Of a DNA stretch of 7,088 nucleotides, positions 1-5,342 are shown in pieces. A program made the position numbers and the translations under genes. Origin of the DNA: Bdellovibrionales bacterium (GTDB lineage: Bacteria > Bdellovibrionota > Bacteriovoracia > Bacteriovoracales > Bacteriovoracaceae); contig JAHFAA010000195.1 of NCBI GenBank assembly GCA_023250775.1, positions 1 to 7,088 on the forward strand, written 5' to 3'. Below the pieces are notes generated by a model. That model was given only the letters and a program-made list of their open reading frames with translations, ran no database searches and was not told the DNA's origin. The stretch's first letter is position 1, and every line of letters begins with the position of its first letter.

Positions 1-117
1 ATCAACCTTTTTGATAATGGATTCGGCGACGTCAGAAAACTGCACGCGCTCGATTTTAAGTGGCAGGGCCTGAGTAAGTTGCTGACGGATGGTTTCGACT
101 TCGGGTAGTTCGGTCAT
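1..117 (-). CDS. mutM: MutM/Fpg-type DNA glycosylase, N-terminal fragment with Thr at position 2
   Basis: Only the first 39 residues are inside the window; the gene runs off the left edge. The protein opens MTELPEVETIRQQL, which is the hallmark start of formamidopyrimidine-DNA glycosylase (family consensus MPELPEVET). Members excise oxidised purines such as 8-oxoguanine and nick the DNA at the site. The start is supported by AAGGA ten bases upstream, and no in-frame start lies further up. In the family, residue 2 is Pro; after Met removal it is the N-terminal nucleophile that forms the Schiff base. Here codon 2 is ACC (Thr). The Glu that follows, also catalytic, is kept. Met removal would expose the primary amine of Thr, so activity may be altered rather than lost. 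The zinc finger and helix-two-turn-helix cannot be seen. Family assignment rests on the N-terminal motif only, but that motif is very specific. Confidence 0.82.
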   Translation of the reverse strand, partial: MTELPEVETIRQQLTQALPLKIERVQFSDVAESIIKKVD

Positions 118-151
118 TGGTTTTAAATCCTTGAAATTGCAATGTTTAGAT

Positions 152-159
152 GGGGGGGG
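152..159. repeat. Homopolymer tract G8/C8 in the mutM leader
   Basis: Eight consecutive G on the plus strand read as C8 about 35 bases upstream of the mutM start on the minus strand. It is preceded on that strand by GTATA. The tract is striking in an AT-rich gap. Such runs slip easily and could vary the leader or promoter length between cells. No function is shown. Confidence 0.5.
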
Positions 160-162
160 TAT

Positions 163-185
163 ACAAATCCCGACTTTTCCCGACT
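163..185. repeat. TCCCGACT direct-repeat pair, left cluster
   Basis: Two exact copies of TCCCGACT lie at 168-175 and 178-185, ten bases apart, so they sit on the same face of the helix. The unit ACAAATCCCGACTT at 163-176 recurs, with a 2-base insertion, in the cluster at 5065-5098. Between the two clusters lies the whole thiol/sulfur module. They could be regulator sites or scars of an insertion. Confidence 0.5.
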
Positions 186-331
186 GTACTATTACATATT
201 GAGCAAAAGAAAGCGGTTTTTTTTGATAATTACCTGTGTTTTAAATCATACTAAATTTTAAGCGATCATCCGACGGGCTTTATTAATGCTGTTTATTGAC
301 CCTCCTTCTGTCTTAGCATGCTTTGCTTAGA

Positions 332-928
332 TTATTGTTTTTTTCCAATAATTTGGACAACGGCACTTTTTCCTTGATGCCCAATTCCTTCAGATATATT
401 TCTCTCTAGCTCAGCACCATATAAAATATCAAGTCCTTGTAACTCACTTAAAAGATCATCCCGCTGCATGAGTAAGTCGACACTTTGAGGGCCACCCGTT
501 TTATGCTCTAGTTGCTTTGGAGAATAGGCCTCTAAAAGAAAGATCCCATTATGCCGAAGTGAAAAAATGCATGATTTATGAACTTGGACACGCAATATTT
601 TTGGTAAATGGCACCAAATTGAGACAATGGCATCCCAAGAATTGTGTTCAAATTTGAAATTACTCAAGTCTGCTACAATGGTTTCAACGGAAACGTTCTG
701 GGTGGCCGCTAATTTTTTTAGTTTTTCTAGCCCGACAGAAGATTGATCTATAGCTGTCACCTGATGACCTAATTTGGCAAGATGGACCGCGTTTCTTCCT
801 TCACCTTCAGCTAGACATAATATTTTTGCATTTGCAGGAAGTAGCGATACATTTTCTTTCAAAAAATCATTGGCCTCTGTTCCATAATAATATTCAGAAA
901 TTCCATATCGCTCATTCCACATGTTCAT
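332..928 (-). CDS. Class I SAM-dependent methyltransferase (TehB-like)
   Basis: A 198-aa soluble protein with a Rossmann-type methyltransferase fold. The N-terminal WNERYG...EYYYGTEANDFL segment (residues 4-23) is typical of a small-molecule methyltransferase group related to TehB. Motif I is ILCLAEGEGRNAV at about 36-48, the acidic end of the second strand is D61, and a motif IV-like WDAIVSIWCHLP lies near 98-110. Length suits the family. The methyl acceptor cannot be read from sequence; relatives act on metalloids, thiols and other small molecules. It begins 15 bases after the thioredoxin stop, so the two form an operon transcribed from the shared control region. AGG lies ten bases before ATG; an in-frame ATG two codons later is an alternative start. 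A role in methylating a chalcogen, arsenic or thiol compound is inference from its neighbours. Confidence 0.85.
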   Translation of the reverse strand: MNMWNERYGISEYYYGTEANDFLKENVSLLPANAKILCLAEGEGRNAVHLAKLGHQVTAIDQSSVGLEKLKKLAATQNVSVETIVADLSNFKFEHNSWDAIVSIWCHLPKILRVQVHKSCIFSLRHNGIFLLEAYSPKQLEHKTGGPQSVDLLMQRDDLLSELQGLDILYGAELERNISEGIGHQGKSAVVQIIGKKQ

Positions 929-943
929 AAATCATCAACCTGC

Positions 944-1321
944 TTATTGTTCATGGTCTTTTTCTGTCTGATCAATTTCTTGTCTGACTTTTTTCATATC
1001 TAACGCTTTTACCTGAGTAAGCAAATTTTCAAGGGCAGCTTCTGGAAGTGCGCCAGATTGTTCAAAAACTAAAGTACTATCCTTGTATACCATGATTGTA
1101 GGTATAGATCGGATATTTAATGCGCGTGATAAAAGTTGCTCATCTTCAGTATTAACTTTGCCAAAAAAGATATCACGATGTTTCGCGGCAGCTTTGTCAA
1201 AAATAGGGCTAAACATTTTACATGGCCCACACCATGATGCCCAAAAATCGAGAATAATAATATTGTTATTTTTTACAGTGTCATCAAAGTTTGTTGAGCC
1301 TACCGTTTTAGTAAAAAGCAT
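944..1321 (-). CDS. Thioredoxin
   Basis: A 125-aa cytosolic thioredoxin with no signal peptide. The active site is WCGPC at residues 30-34, inside the usual LDFWASWCGPCK context, and the cis-proline is P74 in IRSIPT. It reduces protein disulfides and persulfides using electrons from thioredoxin reductase, which is not encoded here. It is somewhat longer than the roughly 105-110 residues of a standard thioredoxin because of a charged C-terminal tail (from about residue 107) ending in DHEQ. The start is fixed by a perfect AGGAGG five bases upstream. It is the first gene of the minus-strand arm, followed by the methyltransferase, and is driven by a strong predicted promoter that overlaps the promoter of the opposite arm. 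Its expression is therefore probably co-regulated with the persulfide reductase. Confidence 0.93.
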   Translation of the reverse strand: MLFTKTVGSTNFDDTVKNNNIIILDFWASWCGPCKMFSPIFDKAAAKHRDIFFGKVNTEDEQLLSRALNIRSIPTIMVYKDSTLVFEQSGALPEAALENLLTQVKALDMKKVRQEIDQTEKDHEQ

Positions 1322-1341
1322 AAAATCCTCCTGCCAAAATA

Positions 1342-1369
1342 TTGCTTTACAATAGTAATATATTATAAT
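1342..1369 (+). promoter_or_regulatory. Predicted sigma70-like promoter for the plus-strand sulfur operon
   Basis: A -35-like TTGCTT (1342-1347) is followed after 16 bases by a perfect TATAAT (1364-1369). It precedes the reductase gene, whose AAGGAG ribosome site lies at 1393-1398. The -10 sits at the centre of the 32-bp palindrome, so a bound repressor would block it. Not experimentally shown. Confidence 0.55.
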
Positions 1370-1381
1370 ATCGTAATATTG
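1350..1381. promoter_or_regulatory. AT-rich 32-bp near-palindrome, candidate operator for both arms
   Basis: The dyad is centred between 1365 and 1366, and the outer arms are CAATA and TATTG. Its 12-base core ATATTATAATAT is a perfect palindrome, and most outer positions also match. It covers the -10 of both divergent promoters and two bases of the minus-strand -35. ArsR-family persulfide/sulfide repressors such as BigR and YgaV bind AT-rich palindromes over promoters of rhodanese and YgaP-like genes, so a regulator of that kind encoded elsewhere is a reasonable guess. Some symmetry could come from promoter-like AT sequence alone. Confidence 0.55.
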
Positions 1382-1385
1382 TCAA
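1357..1385 (-). promoter_or_regulatory. Predicted strong sigma70-like promoter for thioredoxin-methyltransferase
   Basis: On the minus strand a perfect TTGACA (1380-1385) is separated by 17 bases from TATATT (1357-1362), five of six matches to the consensus -10. It lies about 35-65 bases upstream of the thioredoxin ATG. It overlaps the opposing promoter and the palindrome, so the two directions may compete or be repressed together. Confidence 0.65.
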
Positions 1386-1403
1386 GCCAAAAAAGGAGCA
1401 ACT

Positions 1404-3056
1404 ATGAAAATATGTGTTATCGGAGGAGTTGCCGGTGGTGCTGCTTTTGCAGCAAGGCTTCGTCGTTTAGATGAGAAGGCGGAAATTACCATATTTGAAC
1501 GGGGAGAACATGTTTCATTTGCAAACTGTGGTCTGCCTTATCATATATCTGGTGTTATACCAAAGAGAGATGAATTGATTCTAAAAACACCAAAAGATTT
1601 TCATAGCAATTACAATATTAATGTAAAAATCGGATATGAAGTAATTGAAATTGATAGAGCAAGGCAAAGACTCAAGATTAAAATTGTGAATACTGGGCAG
1701 ATCATAGAAGAGTCTTATGACAAACTCCTCTTGTCTCCTGGTGCGCGTCCATTTATTCCAAAAATGGAAGGTTATTCGCCAGAGCTTGTTCATGCTCTTA
1801 GAAATATTTCTGACATGGATAAAATAATTTCTCATATTTCGCAAAATACAACCAAAAAGGCACTTGTCATCGGTGGTGGATTTGTTGGTATTGAAGTTGC
1901 CGAAAATTTAGTTAAAAAAGGCATAAGCACTGAGCTTGTGGAATTCGCCGATCAAGTTATGGTTCCATTTGATCGAGAGATGGCCAACATTCTTCAACGA
2001 GAGTTGCTGGTAAAAGGGCTAATTTTACATTTACAAGATTCAGTACAGTCGATTGAGAAACTTGCAAATAACCTAATCAAAGTTACTTTCAACTCCGGAA
2101 ACATTCTGGAGACGGGGCTTGTTATTAGTGCAGTGGGCGTTCGCCCTGAAAGTGACCTGGCAAAATTAGCGAACCTAGCACTGAATGCAAGGGAAGCAAT
2201 TGTTGTAAACGAATTTATGCAAACCTCTGATCCAAATATTTATGCCATAGGGGATGCAATTGAAGTCACGCACCTTTTGGACAAAAGTAAAACGCTTCTA
2301 CCGCTTGCTGGTCCCGCGGCCAAACAGGCGCGTGTCGCCGCAAATCATATTAAGGGCCTTGCTACAACTGATCAGCGAGTTCAAGGTACCGCCATTGTTC
2401 AAGTATTCGGACTGACGGCCGCAGTAACTGGCCTCAATGAAAAGTATCTAACAAAGGCAAATATTCCTTATCGGGCAATACACTTACATCCTTTTAACCA
2501 TGTGACTTATTATCCCGGCGCTCGACAAATGACCTTAAAAGTAATTTACAACAAAAATGACGAAACAATTTTAGGCGCACAGGCGGTTGGGGGCGAGGGC
2601 GTTGATAAGCGCATTGATGTCTTGGCCACGGCCATCAGAGGCAAAATGAAAGTGACTGATCTGCAAGATTTGGAATTATGTTATGCCCCACCCTTTGGAA
2701 CCTCCAAAGACGCCGTCAATATGGTCGGGTTTGTTGCTGATAATATAAAAAATGGTTTAGTTGAATTTATCTTGCCTTCAGAAATGGGCAAACATCCCGA
2801 TGCCATTATTTTGGATGTTAGAACACCTGGCGAATACTCTTCAGGGCACATTGAAAATGCACTTAATGTACCACTTGGAGAGCTACGTTCTCGACTAACT
2901 GAAATTCCAAAAAATAAAACGATTATTGTCCACTGTGCGGTTGGAATTCGTTCTTACAATGCAATTAGAATCTTAAGTGGGGAAGGGTATCGCAAGCTGT
3001 TAAATTTGAGTGGCGGATACAAAAGTTATTGTAATGAAAATAAGTCATATAACTAA
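1404..3056 (+). CDS. CoA-disulfide / persulfide reductase with C-terminal rhodanese domain (CoADR-RHD, Npsr-like)
   Basis: A 550-aa FAD- and NAD(P)H-dependent fusion enzyme. The FAD site GGVAGG is at residues 7-12, and the redox cysteine is C42 in SFANCGLPY, typical of single-Cys CoA-disulfide reductases. The NAD(P)H site GGGFVG is at 157-162 and the second FAD motif IYAIGDA at 279-285. Tyr369/370 in VTYYPGA and Tyr427 in YAPPFG match conserved family tyrosines. The rhodanese domain runs from about 460 to 545, with LDVR at 470-473 and catalytic C511 in the loop CAVGIRS. Known relatives reduce CoA disulfide, CoA persulfide or polysulfide, releasing sulfide; the rhodanese Cys carries sulfane sulfur to the flavin site. 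The start is fixed by AAGGAG five bases upstream. It leads the plus-strand operon and is intact. Preference for CoA or another thiol is not decidable here. Confidence 0.94.
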   Translation: MKICVIGGVAGGAAFAARLRRLDEKAEITIFERGEHVSFANCGLPYHISGVIPKRDELILKTPKDFHSNYNINVKIGYEVIEIDRARQRLKIKIVNTGQIIEESYDKLLLSPGARPFIPKMEGYSPELVHALRNISDMDKIISHISQNTTKKALVIGGGFVGIEVAENLVKKGISTELVEFADQVMVPFDREMANILQRELLVKGLILHLQDSVQSIEKLANNLIKVTFNSGNILETGLVISAVGVRPESDLAKLANLALNAREAIVVNEFMQTSDPNIYAIGDAIEVTHLLDKSKTLLPLAGPAAKQARVAANHIKGLATTDQRVQGTAIVQVFGLTAAVTGLNEKYLTKANIPYRAIHLHPFNHVTYYPGARQMTLKVIYNKNDETILGAQAVGGEGVDKRIDVLATAIRGKMKVTDLQDLELCYAPPFGTSKDAVNMVGFVADNIKNGLVEFILPSEMGKHPDAIILDVRTPGEYSSGHIENALNVPLGELRSRLTEIPKNKTIIVHCAVGIRSYNAIRILSGEGYRKLLNLSGGYKSYCNENKSYN

Positions 3057-3073
3057 TTTCGAGGGGATTCTTT

Positions 3074-3340
3074 ATGGAAAATTGCTGTGGTGGAAATGAA
3101 ATCAAAAAAGCAGTAAGCGACTGTGGGTGCGAAAGTCTTTCGTGTGAAACAAAAATAAAAATTGACCGTTACCTAAGAGGAATAGCTGGGGTAATGGTTC
3201 TTTTGTCTGTGTCTTTGACCCATTATCATTCTCCAAATTGGATTTGGTTCACGGTCTTTATCGGACTTAATCTATTTCAATCTGCATTCACAAAATGGTG
3301 CCCAATGATAACAGTGTTACAGAAAATCTTCAAAAAGTGA
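3074..3340 (+). CDS. Cys-rich YgaP-like (DUF2892) inner-membrane protein
   Basis: An 88-aa small membrane protein. Residues 35-55 and 57-73 are hydrophobic and likely form two short membrane segments, ending in a FTKWCPMITVLQKIF stretch that resembles the C-terminal end of YgaP/DUF2892 domains. In E. coli YgaP this membrane part is fused to a rhodanese domain; here it stands alone just before a separate anchored rhodanese. An unusual N-terminal tail carries five cysteines (C4, C5, C17, C19, C24) in a CC...CGC...C pattern, with C76 in the WCP motif. The tail could bind metal or carry persulfide, but that is inference. GAGGGG lies seven bases before the ATG, and the gene starts 17 bases after the reductase stop. 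Its partner is probably the next gene. Confidence 0.75.
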   Translation: MENCCGGNEIKKAVSDCGCESLSCETKIKIDRYLRGIAGVMVLLSVSLTHYHSPNWIWFTVFIGLNLFQSAFTKWCPMITVLQKIFKK

Positions 3341-3349
3341 GAATAGTCT

Positions 3350-3700
3350 ATGTTAGAAAATTATCAGTCTTATTTGCTTCCGGCCGCAATTAGCGGCTTT
3401 TTTGTCTGGAGATTAATTAAAATGAATATGTCCAAACGGAAAATTCCTGATTTGCTTAGTCGTGGCGGAGTAATGGTTGATGTTCGGAGTCGGGAAGAAT
3501 TTAATTCTGGGGCCGCGAAACAATGTCTTAATATACCCTTGGATCAAATTAAAAAAGATCTTGGGAAATTGAATCCAGAGAAACCTGTAATTCTTTGTTG
3601 TGCTTCAGGCACGAGAAGTGGAATGGCAGCACTAATTTTGAAGAACAACGGTTTCAAAGAAGTTGTTAATGTTGGATCTTGGACTAATTTGCCTTTATGA
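3350..3700 (+). CDS. Membrane-anchored rhodanese (sulfurtransferase)
   Basis: A 116-aa protein with one N-terminal membrane segment (about residues 7-23, SYLLPAAISGFFVWRLI) followed by a single rhodanese domain. MVDVRSREEF near residues 42-51 marks the domain start. The active-site loop CASGTRSG has catalytic C84, preceded by C83, and the domain ends with VGSWTNL. Rhodaneses move sulfane sulfur through a persulfide on this Cys. A basic KMNMSKRK stretch after the helix suggests the domain faces the cytosol. Together with the preceding DUF2892 protein it forms a split version of the YgaP arrangement. It starts nine bases after the previous stop with only a weak ribosome site, suggesting coupling. 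Its TGA overlaps the ATG of a 16-codon ORF by ATGA. Confidence 0.88.
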   Translation: MLENYQSYLLPAAISGFFVWRLIKMNMSKRKIPDLLSRGGVMVDVRSREEFNSGAAKQCLNIPLDQIKKDLGKLNPEKPVILCCASGTRSGMAALILKNNGFKEVVNVGSWTNLPL

Positions 3701-3747
3701 GTTTGATGCCGATTTTGCAGCTTTCGGGTTTGGAGGTGAATTATTAA
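3697..3747 (+). CDS. Possible 16-codon coupling ORF between rhodanese and permease
   Basis: The peptide would be MSLMPILQLSGLEVNY. Its ATG overlaps the rhodanese stop (ATGA), and its TAA lies over the likely permease start. The permease Shine-Dalgarno GGAGG is inside this ORF. The layout fits translational coupling, where ribosomes finishing here would re-initiate on the permease. There is no homology evidence for the peptide itself, and it may be only a chance frame. Confidence 0.3.
   Translation: MSLMPILQLSGLEVNY
3732..3736 (+). promoter_or_regulatory. Shine-Dalgarno GGAGG that decides the permease start
   Basis: GGAGG ends six bases before ATT at 3743, the ideal spacing. No ATG, GTG or TTG lies in the permease frame between the upstream TGA at 3737-3739 and ATG at 3827. 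The annotated-looking ATG at 3827 has no comparable ribosome site. Confidence 0.6.
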
Positions 3748-4756
3748 ATTAAAATATTTAATTGGAGTATTTGCTCTAATTGCCTGGGCCATTCTCTATT
3801 CATTTCTGCCAGAGATTTCTAATTGGATGACCTATTCATTTTTTTTATTGGCAAAAGAATCACGTATTGCCTCAGCAGTTCAGTTCTTCCTCTATGACAC
3901 TCCAAAAGTTTTAATGCTTCTAGTGTTAATTGTGTTTCTTGTTGGTATTATCCGTTCATTCTTTACCCCAGAGCGGACCAGGCACATTCTATCAGGGAAA
4001 AAGGAATCTCTTGGAAATGTTTTAGCGGCATTATTAGGAGTCGTAACACCCTTTTGTTCATGCTCGGCAGTGCCTCTCTTCATTGGTTTTGTTACCACTG
4101 GCATTCCTCTTGGTGTCACTTTTTCTTTTCTCATCTCTGCCCCAATGGTTAACGAGGTGGCCTTAGTTCTTCTCTATGGCCTCTTTGGTTGGAAGGTTGC
4201 CCTAATTTATTTATCAACAGGATTATTCATTGCGATTATTTCAGGCTGGATTATTGGTCGATTAAAACTAGAAAAATACGTTGCCGATTGGGTTTATAAA
4301 ACGCCACAGGCCAAATCAAGTATCAATTCAGAGGTCATAAACTGGGACAACAGAATCCAATTGGGCCTTGATGCCGTTAAAGATATTGTTGGAAAAGTTT
4401 GGCCTTATATCATCTTGGGCATAGGTGTTGGAGCTGGCATTCACGGATATGTACCAGCAAATTTCATGGCATCCATAATGGGTAAAGGTGCTTGGTGGTC
4501 TGTTCCTCTGGCCGTCCTGATCGGTGTCCCCATGTATTCAAATGCCGCCGGAATAATTCCCATTGTTCAAGCACTCCTAGGTAAAGGCGCTGCGCTTGGA
4601 ACAGTCCTTGCCTTTATGATGTCAGTGATCGCGCTTTCTGTGCCTGAGATGATTATTTTAAAAAAGGTTTTAAAACCGCCGTTGATAGCAATCTTTGTCG
4701 CTATTGTGGCTACTGGAATTATGATCGTCGGCTACTTATTTAATTTTTTGTTTTGA
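3743..4756 (+). CDS. COG0701/ArsP-family permease, probable AUU start
   Basis: A polytopic inner-membrane permease (ArsP_1 family). The hallmark TPFCSCSAVPLFIGF has C105 and C107 (C77/C79 if counted from ATG 3827), followed by VTFSFLISAPMVNEVALVLL; a second half carries IGVPMYSNAAGIIPI. About eight membrane segments are visible. Some relatives export organoarsenicals or metals; the substrate here is unknown. The frame stays open upstream of ATG 3827 for 28 codons that encode another hydrophobic helix, KYLIGVFALIAWAILYSFL, just where family members have their first helix, so 3827 would truncate the protein. The upstream frame has no ATG/GTG/TTG but has ATT six bases after GGAGG, giving 337 aa. 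If AUU is not used, the 309-aa form from 3827 remains. The CXXC gene follows 12 bases later. Confidence 0.85.
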   Translation: MKLKYLIGVFALIAWAILYSFLPEISNWMTYSFFLLAKESRIASAVQFFLYDTPKVLMLLVLIVFLVGIIRSFFTPERTRHILSGKKESLGNVLAALLGVVTPFCSCSAVPLFIGFVTTGIPLGVTFSFLISAPMVNEVALVLLYGLFGWKVALIYLSTGLFIAIISGWIIGRLKLEKYVADWVYKTPQAKSSINSEVINWDNRIQLGLDAVKDIVGKVWPYIILGIGVGAGIHGYVPANFMASIMGKGAWWSVPLAVLIGVPMYSNAAGIIPIVQALLGKGAALGTVLAFMMSVIALSVPEMIILKKVLKPPLIAIFVAIVATGIMIVGYLFNFLF

Positions 4757-4768
4757 GAGGTTGTTAGA

Positions 4769-5002
4769 ATGAAAAAGTTGCAAATCCTTGGTACAGGCTG
4801 TGCTAAATGCAAAAAGCTCACAGAAGAAACTGAAAAAGCCGCAAAGGAACTTGGTATTGAGTACTCCTTGGAAAAAATAACGGATATTGAAAAAATTATG
4901 TCTTTTGCTGTTATGTCGACTCCTGCTCTTGTCATTGATGGCATTGTGAAGGTAGCAGGACATGTTCCAGAACATGATGTTCTAATAAAGTTGCTTCTCT
5001 GA
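4769..5002 (+). CDS. Small thioredoxin-like CXXC protein (TM0996/MTH895, Thioredoxin_3 family)
   Basis: A 77-aa single-domain protein, the usual length for this glutaredoxin/thioredoxin-like family. The redox pair is CAKC at residues 11-14 directly after the first strand (LQILGTGC). The cis-proline is P52 in STPALVIDG, followed by the typical VAGHVPEHDVL. Genes of this family commonly sit next to COG0701 permeases, as here, which suggests it serves the permease by reducing it or by receiving and delivering a thiol-bound substrate. GAGAGG lies eight bases before the ATG, overlapping the permease stop, so the two are probably translationally coupled. It is the last gene of the plus-strand operon. 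No clear hairpin-plus-T terminator follows. Confidence 0.9.
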   Translation: MKKLQILGTGCAKCKKLTEETEKAAKELGIEYSLEKITDIEKIMSFAVMSTPALVIDGIVKVAGHVPEHDVLIKLLL

Positions 5003-5064
5003 AGTCATGGGACATAGCAAAGGCGATTTACGGCACGTTCAATCCTCCATCAGAAATTTAACCC

Positions 5065-5098
5065 ACAAACATCCCGACTTGGTACGACTATCCCGACT
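5065..5098. repeat. TCCCGACT direct-repeat cluster, right copy
   Basis: Exact TCCCGACT lies at 5072-5079 and 5091-5098, with a degenerate copy (GTACGACT) at 5082-5089 between them, giving three units at a 9-10 base period. The segment from ACAAACA to CCCGACTT matches the left cluster at 163-176 apart from two inserted bases, in the same orientation. It begins 62 bases after the last gene of the sulfur operon. Confidence 0.5.
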
Positions 5099-5157
5099 AA
5101 ATTCATGATATGGGGTTAGATAGAGTGAAATGCAGTGAAGTTTGAAATCAAAAAAAG

Positions 5158-5232
5158 CTAGTGTTTATCGAGTAAGTAATCAAATTTATGCGATTGTTTT
5201 TTATCCAAATACAGGTCGGGTAGTTCGGGCAT
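5158..5232 (-). pseudogene. 24-codon ORF beginning MPELPD, possible MutM/Nei 5' remnant
   Basis: The ORF reads MPELPDLYLDKKQSHKFDYL and stops four codons later. Its first six residues match the start of Fpg/Nei glycosylases, including the catalytic Pro missing from the gene at the left edge. The first 17 bases are identical to those of that gene except for one base, the first of codon 2 (CCC here, ACC there). AAGGA lies 13 bases upstream. Beyond residue 7 no family similarity is evident, so it may be a decayed fragment or a coincidence. Confidence 0.25.
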
Positions 5233-5342
5233 GTTTTATTTTGCATCCTTAAGAGATATATAAGCGCAAAACTATCATGCCGAGATTTAAGAAACAATTG
5301 CCACGAAGGCCCTTCACCTACGCCGGTCAAAGTATATGCGCG

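Larger units (their letters stand above)
5003..5342. other. Intergenic region between the sulfur operon and the toxin-antitoxin pair
   Basis: The two transcripts converge here. It holds the right TCCCGACT cluster and a 24-codon minus-strand ORF that starts like a MutM gene. No tRNA, no strong intrinsic terminator and no longer gene is visible. A 60-codon open frame on each strand crosses it but lacks recognisable protein character. Confidence 0.6.

Noticed and set aside
297..307. Strong Shine-Dalgarno AAGGAGGG on the minus strand downstream of the methyltransferase
   Set aside because: No ATG, GTG or TTG start of a usable frame follows at a workable distance; the only nearby frame stops within a few codons.
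313..324. Palindrome AGCATGCT as terminator of the thioredoxin-methyltransferase operon
   Set aside because: It has no loop and is not followed by a T-run on the minus strand, so it would not act as an intrinsic terminator.
1083..1355. 90-codon plus-strand frame across the thioredoxin gene
   Set aside because: It is antisense to an unmistakable thioredoxin with WCGPC and a perfect ribosome site, and it runs through the divergent promoter region.
5150..5160. T7 run on the minus strand as terminator of the TA operon
   Set aside because: No GC-rich stem precedes it.
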